DNA from: Bacillota bacterium
Lineage (GTDB): Bacteria; Bacillota; Clostridia; Lachnospirales; Lachnospiraceae
NCBI GenBank assembly: GCA_023418475.1
Contig: JAEZZO010000002.1
Location: 62,001-126,000, forward strand
Length of the DNA: 64,000 bases
Direction: 5' to 3'
How positions within the stretch are numbered: the first letter of the stretch is position 1; every line of letters starts with the position of its first letter. A model generated the notes under the pieces. It was given only the letters and a program-made list of their open reading frames with translations. It did not search any database and had not been told where the DNA came from. The position numbers and the translations under genes were made by a program. Of this stretch, positions 52,870 through 61,157 are shown piece by piece.

Positions 52870-54675
52870 TCAACCGAAATTGGCCCTATGCAGCTGAATC
52901 GTTAAGTTGTTCACACCGAAGGTCCGGCTGAAGGTTACTAAATCCGCTTTCTTGATGATCATACCGATACCAAGGCTGTCATCTGCCAAAAGCTCTCCAT
53001 CTGCCTGCCGTGTTCTTTCTTCATAATAACTTACCGGATCAAAAATAATTCCATTATTTCGAATCCGTAAAATGACCATGTCCTCCAGGATAAATACACG
53101 TACATCAATAGGCTGCTCTCCTTTCTCAAAGCAGTGTTCGCAAATGCATACCAGCATTTCTTCCACCGAGAGTGAAAGCATCATAACCGTACGCCTATCC
53201 AGATCATTCTCTTTACAAAAGGCTCCTAGCTTTTGCGCCGCCATGGCCGCTTCGTCAGGCTTTCCCGGCACCGTTAAGGATGTGTAATGCCCGTGGCGCT
53301 CATAAACGGTATCAAGCAAAAGCTTCCCAGTAAGAGCTGGATATTTCCGGCGTTTGAATGCCGTAACTGCTACTATCACTACATAAGCTGCAACGTCTCC
53401 CACTGGAAACGCTGACCATACTCCAGGCAGACAATCTATCCGAACAGCAATTCCAGCAAAAAATACCACAAATCCAAATGCCCGTAAAAAGGTAATTACA
53501 TTTGCAAGCATCGTGCGCCCGGTAGTAAAGAAATGTGAAATATAGATATTATTAACCATCGCAAACAGTAAACTCAGGCTAAACAGCCACACGGCAGGTA
53601 CCGCCATTTTTATGGTTTCCGGCTCCCTGACGCCAAACAGCTGGCACAGCTGTATACTGAACACACTGACTAACAGGGTAGCGCCACCCATTAGAAGCAA
53701 TCCGGTTTTTAGAGCTACACGCATGGTTTCCCGAATACTGGCGGTGTCTTTTTCTCCATAAAAAACGCCAATGAGCGGCATAACAGTTTGTGCCACTCCG
53801 GATAGAATTGCTAAAGACATCGTTCCTATTGATGCAGTAAGAGAGAGCACTGTTACGGCAGCAGAACCAAAGGCATTCAGTACAAGTTGATTTAAGCATA
53901 AAGTTCTTAAAACATTACAGCCGTTATTCATTGCCATGGCGCTTCCCGCAGAGAGAATTTTAAGTGATTCCGTTACGGACATCCGAATTTTTTTTAGACG
54001 CAGGGTGCCAGATTTTGAAAAGGTAAACCAAAGCCCCAGCACATCTGCCGCCAGCGTACTAAGCACACAGGCCGCTGCCATTCCTTTCATTCCCCACTTA
54101 AGTACCGGTACAAATAATATATCCAGTAGAAGATTAAGTACTGCCATGCATACAAACATAACCACCCCGTACCGGGGCCGCCCATCCACACGCAGAAAAT
54201 TAAAGGGAAAATACATGAAAATGACAGCCGTTCCGCCCATTAGCATAATAGCACCATAATCATACACCATGGAATATAAGCTACTTTCACCGGCTATGAG
54301 CAAAATCAGCGGTTTTAGAAAAATAAGTCCCAGAATTGACACTGCAATTCCAGTTACGGCCGAAAGTACCAGCGCATGCATAAACATAGTATCAGCCTTG
54401 CTTTGCTTTCCTTTTCCGATATATATGGTGGCATGCGTGGCAGCTCCAACATTAATCAGTACACCGAGCATCATAAACAGATAATAGATCGGCTTTGCCA
54501 TTCCAAACGCCGCTAATCCATCAGCTCCGATATAGTTCCCAACAATGATACTATCAAACAGTACAGCCACAGTAGAGCCCAGAACAGATAGTATGGACGG
54601 CGTCAGATAACGCCGAAAGGTCGTATGGATAAAAAAATAAGGTTTGTTCTCAGGTGCTGCCTTCATAGGCTTCAC
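52870..54675 (-). CDS. MATE-type transporter fused to a HATPase domain
   Basis: Residues 1 to about 450 are a MATE transporter of twelve helices (RYLTPSILSVLGSTVAVLFD, GMAKPIYYLFMMLGV, GVAQTVMPLIGVFYGE). A cytoplasmic tail of about 140 residues follows with a GHKL ATPase: N box LSLSVEEMLVCICEHCFEKG, Asp in IRNNGIIFDPVSYY, and lid SLGIGMIIKKADL. This fusion suggests that transport is tied to partner switching, the tail binding or phosphorylating the STAS protein. GTG at 54675 overlaps the preceding stop codon (GTGA); an ATG nine bases later is an alternative. Confidence 0.92.
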   Translation of the reverse strand: MKPMKAAPENKPYFFIHTTFRRYLTPSILSVLGSTVAVLFDSIIVGNYIGADGLAAFGMAKPIYYLFMMLGVLINVGAATHATIYIGKGKQSKADTMFMHALVLSAVTGIAVSILGLIFLKPLILLIAGESSLYSMVYDYGAIMLMGGTAVIFMYFPFNFLRVDGRPRYGVVMFVCMAVLNLLLDILFVPVLKWGMKGMAAACVLSTLAADVLGLWFTFSKSGTLRLKKIRMSVTESLKILSAGSAMAMNNGCNVLRTLCLNQLVLNAFGSAAVTVLSLTASIGTMSLAILSGVAQTVMPLIGVFYGEKDTASIRETMRVALKTGLLLMGGATLLVSVFSIQLCQLFGVREPETIKMAVPAVWLFSLSLLFAMVNNIYISHFFTTGRTMLANVITFLRAFGFVVFFAGIAVRIDCLPGVWSAFPVGDVAAYVVIVAVTAFKRRKYPALTGKLLLDTVYERHGHYTSLTVPGKPDEAAMAAQKLGAFCKENDLDRRTVMMLSLSVEEMLVCICEHCFEKGEQPIDVRVFILEDMVILRIRNNGIIFDPVSYYEERTRQADGELLADDSLGIGMIIKKADLVTFSRTFGVNNLTIQLHRANFG

Positions 54676-55214
54676 TGAAATGCTTTCTTCACCGTCATTT
54701 CGACTGTTTTGCCATTCACACCAATTATAATATCATCCGCCGTATTCAGCAGGATGGATCGTTCCAGGCCGTCCCAATCCTCCTTTTGCTTTTCTGGCGG
54801 TGTACTCTGCATATAATCATTCAACGTCCATATCTGCACATATCCGTTTGTTGGATCCGGGCAGAAGGCAAGATAGCTGTTGACCCCATCCTGATACATA
54901 CAATCCTCCAAGGTGGAACGGATTTTTCCAAACAAGCCTTTGGCCAGTACATTTTCCCGTTTGCTGCTGACGGAAATAAAATCCCTTTTGCTTTCCGGGC
55001 TGATCTTCGCTTTTGCAACAAGATGAAGTTCAAACTGCTTTTCGCTGCTTTTAATGTTGAAGGAACACTCGGCGTTATCCGCAAGATTTTGCGTTAAAGA
55101 CAACATTTCCTCCCCAAGCAGGCGTAAAATATTAGCTTCTCTGGGAAGCACACCGCATATTTGCGCCTCTTTTTCTATTTTCATAAAAACTTCTTCGATA
55201 TTTAATTTGCCCAT
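54672..55214 (-). CDS. Hypothetical HATPase-like protein of the partner-switching operon
   Basis: A protein of about 180 residues that I do not recognise by name. Its N-terminal part, VLPREANILRLLGEEMLSLT, followed by FNIKSSEKQFELHLVAKAKI, resembles the N-box helix and next strand of GHKL ATPases, but the ATP-lid glycines are missing, so ATP binding is doubtful. The C-terminal half ends in DGLERSILLNTADDIIIGVN. AGGAGA lies six bases before the ATG at 55214. It starts next to the STAS stop codon and overlaps the MATE start, so the three are coupled. Confidence 0.65.
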   Translation of the reverse strand: MGKLNIEEVFMKIEKEAQICGVLPREANILRLLGEEMLSLTQNLADNAECSFNIKSSEKQFELHLVAKAKISPESKRDFISVSSKRENVLAKGLFGKIRSTLEDCMYQDGVNSYLAFCPDPTNGYVQIWTLNDYMQSTPPEKQKEDWDGLERSILLNTADDIIIGVNGKTVEMTVKKAFQ

Positions 55215-55216
55215 AA

Positions 55217-55522
55217 TCATTCTCCTGTTTCTATCGTCAGTATATCCGCAAAGCCGGTGATTTCAAAAACCTCCATAATAGTCTCGTTAACACCGGTGAT
55301 TAACATTTTACGGGGAGAATGCATTTTTTTCTGAGCGGCAAGAATGACGCGGAGACCTGCGGAGGAAAGATACTCCAGCTGCTTCATATCAAGCTCCAGC
55401 AACAGCACCTCCTCGGAAACCAGCAAAATTTCACTCTCCAGCTGAGGAGCAGTTGTAGTGTCCAGCCGACCCTCTATTGTTAATGTAAGTTTTTCATTCG
55501 TTTGATTCTTTGTAATAATCAT
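55217..55522 (-). CDS. STAS-domain anti-sigma antagonist-like protein (SpoIIAA/RsbV-like)
   Basis: A protein of 101 residues made of one STAS domain: LTIEGRLDTTTAPQLESEI, LELDMKQLEYLSSAGLRVIL, and the C-terminal VMEVFEITGFADILTIE. The Ser in YLSSAGLR is at the phosphorylation site. It should be phosphorylated by one or more HATPase domains of the locus and dephosphorylated by the SpoIIE-type phosphatase. Confidence 0.95.
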   Translation of the reverse strand: MIITKNQTNEKLTLTIEGRLDTTTAPQLESEILLVSEEVLLLELDMKQLEYLSSAGLRVILAAQKKMHSPRKMLITGVNETIMEVFEITGFADILTIETGE

Positions 55523-55695
55523 GTTCTTTTCCTCTTTTCTTTCTTTAAGATTTATTATTAGGGTATTAAAAATAAAAATTTATTTGCCAGATGAATATAG
55601 ATACACTCATTTTTATTTTCATGATCTGAAATTAGCTTTTAACGCACGAATTATATCAATTAGATATGTACGAATAACTATTTTTTAGACAGTGA

Positions 55696-56775
55696 TTAGA
55701 GTATGATATGCAGGCGGTTTTTTTCCTTCACAGATACAGAAGAAATACTCTTTGCATACTTTTCAATAATTGCAAGAGACATTCCGCCCTCCGCAGCAAT
55801 TTTCAGATCATAGGCCGGTCCGTCAAATTCTGCCTGTATTGTCACCTCGGTACTAACACCTGAATACTCTGCTGTAAATGCAATGAATGCATCCGGAAAA
55901 GTAGTGAGTAAAATGCCGGAGAGCAGCTCCTCACATACCAGCTGGACATTCCTGATCTGACGGTCTGTAAACATGTGCTTCTGTAAAAAGCCCTCTACCC
56001 TGGCATTCAGTTCGTACAGATCAAAGCTTTTTCCTCGGATATCATAAGAAAAGGATGTGATCTTCTTGATAAATGCACGTGTTTTTGGTTTACTGGGCGT
56101 ATCAAAAATCTGTGAGGGTGTACCTTCCTCATAAATACCCTTCTCATCCATATAAAATACCCGGCTTGACACATCATGTGCAAATTTCATCTCATGTGTG
56201 ACAATCATCATGGTCATTCCGTTAGCGGCAAGCTTCCGAATTACCGCCAGAACCTCACTTACCATTGTAGGGTCAAGTGCAGAGGTCGGTTCATCGAATA
56301 ATACAATCTCCGGCTTCATGGCAAGTGTTCTTGCAATGGCAGCCCGCTGTTTCTGCCCACCGGACAGTTCATCGGGAAAGGCAGTTGCCTTTGCTTCCAA
56401 GCCTACCATTTCAAGATAATGCATTCCTTCTTCATAGGCTTTTTGCCTGGGAAGCTTTAGCAGACTAACCGGTGCCAGCATAATATTTTCTATGATCATC
56501 AGATGGGAAAACAGGTTAAATGACTGAAATACCATGCCCATTTTCTGCCGGATTTTGCACACATCCGCCTTTTTCGCCAGAATATTTTGTCCATCTATGG
56601 TAATACTCCCTGCTGTGGGCCTTTCTAGCAGGTTAAGGCAGCGCATAAAGGTCGATTTTCCGCACCCTGATGGGCCTATGATTGATATTACCTCGCCCTT
56701 TCTTATCTCCGTATTAATGTTTTCGAGGACATTTAAATTTCCAAAGCTTTTGGATAGAGCATTTACCTGTATCAT
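55696..56775 (-). CDS. GlnQ-type amino-acid ABC ATPase with C-terminal HATPase-like domain
   Basis: The first 245 residues are a polar amino-acid ABC ATPase: Walker A GPSGCGKST, Q-loop MGMVFQSFNLFSHL, signature LSGGQKQRAAIARTL, Walker B VLFDEPTSALD and switch His in VTHEMKFAHDV. An additional 110 residues follow, which normal GlnQ lacks: LQKHMFTDRQIRNVQLVCEE with an N-box-like Glu, later GPAYDLKIAAEGGMSLAIIE with lid-like Gly. This resembles a degenerate GHKL ATPase. It likely powers the SBP-permease fusions on either side. AAGGAG lies seven bases before the ATG. Confidence 0.9.
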   Translation of the reverse strand: MIQVNALSKSFGNLNVLENINTEIRKGEVISIIGPSGCGKSTFMRCLNLLERPTAGSITIDGQNILAKKADVCKIRQKMGMVFQSFNLFSHLMIIENIMLAPVSLLKLPRQKAYEEGMHYLEMVGLEAKATAFPDELSGGQKQRAAIARTLAMKPEIVLFDEPTSALDPTMVSEVLAVIRKLAANGMTMMIVTHEMKFAHDVSSRVFYMDEKGIYEEGTPSQIFDTPSKPKTRAFIKKITSFSYDIRGKSFDLYELNARVEGFLQKHMFTDRQIRNVQLVCEELLSGILLTTFPDAFIAFTAEYSGVSTEVTIQAEFDGPAYDLKIAAEGGMSLAIIEKYAKSISSVSVKEKNRLHIIL

Positions 56776-56790
56776 TTTATATCTCCTTAT

Positions 56791-57093
56791 TTAGCGCGGA
56801 CCTTGGTGATGGCTGGCGTTTGGATAACATGTTATAATCCAATAATAATTAGGAACATGACATTTCGGACAATCTGGGCTATAAAAATCAAAATACATAT
56901 TACATTTAGCACATTTTTTCATATTATACTCTGATCTTCCACATACCGGGCATTTTGTATCATCATAATCATATTTTGCCCCACAGGAAGCACAATGTTT
57001 TGATGCACCATTTATACCACCTGATACCTGCTCGATTTCCTCATCATTTAATTCTCTTGCATTATCATTTATTTCAAACTTCTCTTCATTCAT
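56791..57093 (-). CDS. Leader-GG peptide precursor C (double zinc-ribbon core)
   Basis: The leader MNEEKFEINDNARELNDEEI ends QVSGG. The core contains four CxxC pairs (CASC, CPVC, CAKC and CPKC) laid out as two zinc-ribbon halves, then an additional Cys in WIITCYPNASHHQGPR. It is the only precursor whose core resembles a known metal-binding fold. The ribosome site is weak (GGGTTGAAAT before the ATG), and two cluster hairpin repeats lie directly upstream. No ECF box precedes it, so it is probably read from the operon transcript. Confidence 0.75.
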   Translation of the reverse strand: MNEEKFEINDNARELNDEEIEQVSGGINGASKHCASCGAKYDYDDTKCPVCGRSEYNMKKCAKCNMYFDFYSPDCPKCHVPNYYWIITCYPNASHHQGPR

Positions 57094-57097
57094 ATTT

Positions 57098-57242
57098 CAA
57101 CCCATGCCTTTCACTTATTGATGACCTATTCAAAAAGCGAATAGGCTTTCAAACTTATGCCCGAGCCTTTCACCTTTTGACAACTTATTTAATTAGTAAA
57201 TAGGCTTTCATAAGCAGTTAGAAAGTGATTTTCTTACAAACT
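57098..57242 (-). repeat. Two copies of the cluster hairpin repeat
   Basis: Copy one (57098-57155) has GCCTTTCACTTATTGATGA and CAAAAAGCGAATAGGC with a shortened tail. Copy two (57156-57242) is full length but its right arm is eroded (AATTAGTAAATAGGC). They stand between the SBP-permease gene and precursor C. Confidence 0.8.
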
Positions 57243-57275
57243 TTTCAACATTTCTGCGGTGCTCTTTGCGCATTC

Positions 57276-58685
57276 TTATAAAATCCCTTTTATCACACGT
57301 TTGCGACGTTTCGGATCAATATGCCGTTCTATTTTCCCCAGTACAAAAATGAACAGATAAGTGATAACAAAATAGAAAAATGCTGTCATAAATAATGGAA
57401 AGAATGCATCAAAGGTACGACTTCGGATAATATCACTCATCTTGGTCAAATCCTGAATAGCAATATAACCGACTACTGATGTCATTTTTACCATGCTGAT
57501 AAACTCTCCTTTATAAATCGGCAAAATATGCCGTAATGCCTGCGGTAAAATCACCTTAAAGAATCCGGCACGTTTTGAGAATCCCAATGCATAGGCCGCC
57601 TCCAGCTGTCCCTTATCAATTGCATCAATTGCAATCCGAAAGATTTCAGATGCGTAAGCCGCAAAGTTGATTGAAAAACCAACCACTGCAATAATTACCG
57701 GATCAATATCTACCTTTGCAAACAGGATATAATATAAAATCATTAAAATTAATACAATCGGAACACCTTGTATTAATCGGATATAAACAGTTGCCATACC
57801 GGATAAAAATGACAGGTGCGACCTTCGCAGGAAGCATACGAATGCTCCCATAAGACTTCCGAATAAAACCGAAAGCATCGAGATAACAATTGTCGTCCAA
57901 AGTCCCTGTAAAATCAGTTTATATCTGTCTTCTACAACAAAGGTCTTATGAAAGCTGTCTCTTAGCTCCAGCATCCTCGCTTTTAAAAAATTTCCAAAGG
58001 ATATATCTGTGCCTGCTGCCTTTTTAACAATAGCCACGTAATAGTCCGATGACATAGGCACTAAAAACTGAATTGATTTTTCCCGTTCCTTCGTATAGGA
58101 AAGATTAAAGGCCATGTCAATCTTCCCGGCCTGAATGCTGGGAATAATTGCGGAAAAATCCATTGTAACAAGTTTTAGCTTCATACCAAGCTGCGATGCA
58201 AATAGTCTTGCCAGTTCAACCTCAATACCAACCAACTCATTGTTTTTATAATAAGAATAGGGGTAGTCATCTCCTAGTACACCCACCACCAATGTGCCAT
58301 GTTCTCCGTTTCGGGTAACCGGTGTGAGTGCCTTGGCATCCTCGTCTTTTCCCATCCATTTTTTCTCCAGCTTATCAATGCTTCCATCCTCCATGATCCG
58401 TTTGATCACAGGATTTAGTTTATTTGCAAGCTCGATATTATCTTTCTTAATACCAACGGAGGAATAATTTTTATAATAATAAGGCAATGCGGTAAGCTCC
58501 GGATTATCTTTGGTAATTTGTGCTACTTTTCCCTCTCCCGTCAGCATTGCATCAATTCTATCTGCTTTCAGTGCAGCCAGCATGGAGGAGAATTCATTGA
58601 ATTCATACTCCCGTGCCTTATATTTGGTCCGGAAACCATCAATATACGCCATACCGGTGATAAATCCAATTCGCCTATTGTTCAA
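57276..58685 (-). CDS. SBP-permease fusion, 3' part of a frameshifted gene
   Basis: The frame opens at a TTG overlapping the stop of the upstream part (TTGA). It encodes a lobe-2-like segment (NRRIGFITGMAYIDGFRTKY), a complete lobe-1-like segment (GTLVVGVLGDDYPYSYYKNN to REKSIQFLVP) and a six-helix permease nearly identical in motif to that at 46993 (GLWTTIVISMLSVLFGS, GQLEAAYALGFSKRAGFFKV). The frame is open before the TTG back to a TAG near 58748, and the codons there continue the protein. With 58682-59512 it would form one protein of about 745 residues. It might still be made through coupled re-initiation. Confidence 0.75.
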   Translation of the reverse strand: MNNRRIGFITGMAYIDGFRTKYKAREYEFNEFSSMLAALKADRIDAMLTGEGKVAQITKDNPELTALPYYYKNYSSVGIKKDNIELANKLNPVIKRIMEDGSIDKLEKKWMGKDEDAKALTPVTRNGEHGTLVVGVLGDDYPYSYYKNNELVGIEVELARLFASQLGMKLKLVTMDFSAIIPSIQAGKIDMAFNLSYTKEREKSIQFLVPMSSDYYVAIVKKAAGTDISFGNFLKARMLELRDSFHKTFVVEDRYKLILQGLWTTIVISMLSVLFGSLMGAFVCFLRRSHLSFLSGMATVYIRLIQGVPIVLILMILYYILFAKVDIDPVIIAVVGFSINFAAYASEIFRIAIDAIDKGQLEAAYALGFSKRAGFFKVILPQALRHILPIYKGEFISMVKMTSVVGYIAIQDLTKMSDIIRSRTFDAFFPLFMTAFFYFVITYLFIFVLGKIERHIDPKRRKRVIKGIL

Positions 58686-59512
58686 TTGGTCATTGGAAGT
58701 AATCGTATCTTTTGAAGCCTTTGTTGTATTTTTATTCTGTCTGTTCTAACAAGTACCACCACTGGATTGGATAAATAGCCAGCAGTAAAATCAACCCGTT
58801 TTTCACGCTCCGGTGTATCATACATGGAAGCTATAACGTCACTTTTACCTGACTGAAGACTGTCAAGCATTGCAGAAAAAGTCATATCCTGATATTCGAC
58901 TATCATACCGAGTTCATTTGCAATACGGTTGAACAATTCTACATGCAATCCGGTGATTTTTCCGTCCCTTATAAAGCAGCGGGGCTCACTAAGCGTTGTA
59001 ACAGCTACACGCAGCAATGGTCCATCCGTTACCTGTGCAGTATCCTCTATTACATAATCCGATCCATCTTCTCTAAACCAGTGAGAGATAATGGTATCCA
59101 TCGTACCATCACTTAGGTAGCGGTTTACTATTTCATTCATTTTTTTATTCAGCTCTTTGTTATTTTTATTGAGAGCCATTGCTGATATATTGTTTGTAAG
59201 CTTCTGCGGCAGCATAGTCAGCTTTTTGTTATATCTTTCATAATTCCATGCATTTGCATAGTCCATTAAGGCATAATCTATTTTATTTGCCTCCAGGGCT
59301 GCCGCTTCGTCCATATAATTATTGTATCTGAAAAGTTCTGCCTTCGGGTAATTGTGCTCTGCCAGGGTTTCATCGGTCGAGCCGATCATGGCACCTAGCT
59401 TTGCTGTCTCCATAGGAGGCAGAGAAGTCTTCGATTTACCGCATCCTCCCAAAAACAGCATGATAAAAATAACTGTCAGGCAAAGTGCATTCGTTCTATT
59501 AAATTTCACCAA
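58682..59512 (-). CDS. SBP-permease fusion, 5' part of a frameshifted gene
   Basis: A lipoprotein signal (LTVIFIMLFLGGC) is followed by lobe-2-like (AKLGAMIGSTDETL) and lobe-1-like (LLRVAVTTLSEPRCFIRDGK) segments closely matching the N-terminus of the protein at 46993. After DFTAGYLSNPVVVLVRTD the frame diverges from that pattern and stops within 20 codons. At this point lies a tandem ACAG ACAG (58737-58744 on the minus strand); one further ACAG unit would join this frame to the downstream one. Loss of one four-base unit by slippage is therefore the simplest explanation. As it stands, this part would be a free surface lipoprotein. Confidence 0.75.
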   Translation of the reverse strand: MVKFNRTNALCLTVIFIMLFLGGCGKSKTSLPPMETAKLGAMIGSTDETLAEHNYPKAELFRYNNYMDEAAALEANKIDYALMDYANAWNYERYNKKLTMLPQKLTNNISAMALNKNNKELNKKMNEIVNRYLSDGTMDTIISHWFREDGSDYVIEDTAQVTDGPLLRVAVTTLSEPRCFIRDGKITGLHVELFNRIANELGMIVEYQDMTFSAMLDSLQSGKSDVIASMYDTPEREKRVDFTAGYLSNPVVVLVRTDRIKIQQRLQKIRLLPMTN

Positions 59513-59605
59513 TCTTCCCCCATAGTCTGATGGAAATGTTTCCGCGGTTTTAATACCCTGGTAAACACGACCTCCGGATAGGATATTCTTTCACACGAAA
59601 AGCTG

Positions 59606-60742
59606 TTACCTGTTCACCCGCGCCTTAAAATCGCATCCAAGCTTATCGGCAGCAAGGATTGCGGCAGCGACCATATCAGATGTAACCGGAAATGGCATAT
59701 TATGTATATTGGAGCCTGCCTGGCAGGCGGCTTTCGATATCTTAGACAGCTGATTGAACGGCAGCTCTTTGACACCGATATCATTTAGACACACGGGCAA
59801 GCCTACCTCCAGACAGAACCCCAGTACCGTTTCAATTTCCGCTTTGGGCGCATTCTCCAGAACAAGCTGACATAACGTTCCGAAAGCTACCTTCTCGCCA
59901 TGATAATATGTATGCGTTTCCGGCACCGCAGTTAGTCCGTCGTGGATGGAATGCGCCGCAGAGAGTCCTCCATTTTCAAACCCAAGACCGGAAAGCAGAG
60001 AATTTGCTTCCACAATATTTTCAAGAGCCGGAGTAACTACCTTTAATTCACAAGCCTGTTTTGCCTTTAACCCATCGGAAAGCAAGGTCTCATAGCAGAG
60101 TTTCGCCAGCGCCATGGCAGCATTGGTCGCTTTCGCAGGCTGACATGCCTTGTTTGAAGCGCCGCAGGGCAATCCCGCCATTACATCTTCATAGGATAGT
60201 TTACAGGCGCGTGCCTCAAAATAAGTAGCCAGAGCATCTCCCATACCAGAGACCAATAACCGTACCGGAGCTTTCGCAATAATATCCGTATCCATCAGTA
60301 CCACATCCGGATTCTTAGAGAAGAAGACATATTCCTCAAATATACCACCTTCGGTATAGACCACAGCCAGATGACTGGTTGGTGCATCAGAAGCCGCGTT
60401 GGTAGGTACAATAATAAGAGGCTTTCCGTCTGCGACACATTTCGCTGTATCAAGCGCTTTTCCTCCACCCAGACCAATTGTGCAACCACAGCCATTTTCC
60501 TGTGCCAGCGTACGGAGGCGGGCAATTTCTGTTTTGGAGCATTCCCCCTTAAAATCTGCTATCACAAAGCTGACATTATATTTCTGCGCAGTCGCTTCCA
60601 CAATCTCGCTAACTCGTGCATAGCCACTGGCACTGGCTATCAGCAGCGCTCTGTTTGTAAAGATATTTACAAAATAACCAAGGTTTAATAGTTCCCCCTC
60701 CCCCTGGACATATTTGGATGGTGTTATAAACGCTTTTCTCAT
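59606..60742 (-). CDS. gldA: Glycerol dehydrogenase-like iron/zinc alcohol dehydrogenase
   Basis: The protein matches GldA of the group III metal-dependent alcohol dehydrogenases: MRKAFITPSKYVQGEGEL, the NAD-binding GCTIGLGGGKALDTAK, PTNAASDAPTSHLAVVY, and metal ligands in GMGDALATYFEARA (Asp), AAHSIHDGL (His) and TYYHGEKVAFGT (His). It oxidises glycerol to dihydroxyacetone, or reduces a related carbonyl. The length (378 residues) is slightly above the usual 365. The ATG at 60742 follows a cluster hairpin repeat and lacks a strong ribosome site. Its role in a peptide locus is not evident. Confidence 0.88.
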   Translation of the reverse strand: MRKAFITPSKYVQGEGELLNLGYFVNIFTNRALLIASASGYARVSEIVEATAQKYNVSFVIADFKGECSKTEIARLRTLAQENGCGCTIGLGGGKALDTAKCVADGKPLIIVPTNAASDAPTSHLAVVYTEGGIFEEYVFFSKNPDVVLMDTDIIAKAPVRLLVSGMGDALATYFEARACKLSYEDVMAGLPCGASNKACQPAKATNAAMALAKLCYETLLSDGLKAKQACELKVVTPALENIVEANSLLSGLGFENGGLSAAHSIHDGLTAVPETHTYYHGEKVAFGTLCQLVLENAPKAEIETVLGFCLEVGLPVCLNDIGVKELPFNQLSKISKAACQAGSNIHNMPFPVTSDMVAAAILAADKLGCDFKARVNR

Positions 60743-60746
60743 ATCT

Positions 60747-60779
60747 ATACCCGTGCCTTTCACTTTTTGATGACCTATT
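60747..60779 (-). repeat. Cluster hairpin repeat, truncated copy
   Basis: Contains CTATACCCGTGCCTTTCAC and CTTTTTGATGACCTATTCA, and then leaves the consensus, so the right arm is missing. It lies five bases before the gldA start. The remaining bases to the precursor gene at 60948 show nothing else. Confidence 0.75.
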
Positions 60780-60947
60780 CATTTTCTCTTGATATATTAT
60801 CAAATTGCTCAAATTACTTGTAACTGCTATGTTATTTTTAAGCGATTTACTTAATGTTTCGTCTATAATTTATCCTGACAAAACCATTCTGTATACGCTT
60901 AAAGCAAAGATCCTATATATCCTTTATTTCAGTTGGCATAATCATTA

Positions 60948-61130
60948 TTACCACCAAGGCTTTGTTGAAGGTTTGTTTATTACGCCATCTCCTAGAACGT
61001 CTATTGTTGGGGTGCTTCCTTTATCCAGCGAATTAACCAAACCTCCTGCCGCATTTTGTATCTCTTCATCTTTCAGTTCACAATTCTCCTCTTTCTGTTC
61101 AAAAGCATCCTTTTTCATTTCTTCACACAT
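60948..61130 (-). CDS. Leader-GG peptide precursor D (no Cys in core)
   Basis: A 60-residue peptide. The leader runs MCEEMKKDAFEQKEENCELK and then DEEIQNAAGG; the 27-residue core LVNSLDKGSTPTIDVLGDGV continues INKPSTKPWW, with no Cys but many Ser/Thr. AGGAGG lies nine bases before the ATG. It starts 28 bases after the sigma-factor gene and is likely cotranscribed with it. Confidence 0.78.
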   Translation of the reverse strand: MCEEMKKDAFEQKEENCELKDEEIQNAAGGLVNSLDKGSTPTIDVLGDGVINKPSTKPWW

Positions 61131-61157
61131 AATTGTTTTCCTCCTGAAATTATTTTA

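Noticed and set aside
53579..53899. Second minus-strand frame inside the MATE gene
   Set aside because: Fully embedded in the MATE coding sequence, with a composition rich in Cys, Ser and Asn that suggests a frame shadow.
57276..58685. A stand-alone amino-acid transporter gene beginning at the TTG
   Set aside because: It lacks a signal peptide, starts in the middle of a binding domain, and the codons before the TTG continue the protein, so it is better read as half of a frameshifted gene.
60865..60900. TATACG at 60893 as another ECF box (before gldA or precursor D)
   Set aside because: The partner at the 16-base distance reads TATATA instead of GTTAGG on the plus strand, and no gene starts at the expected distance.
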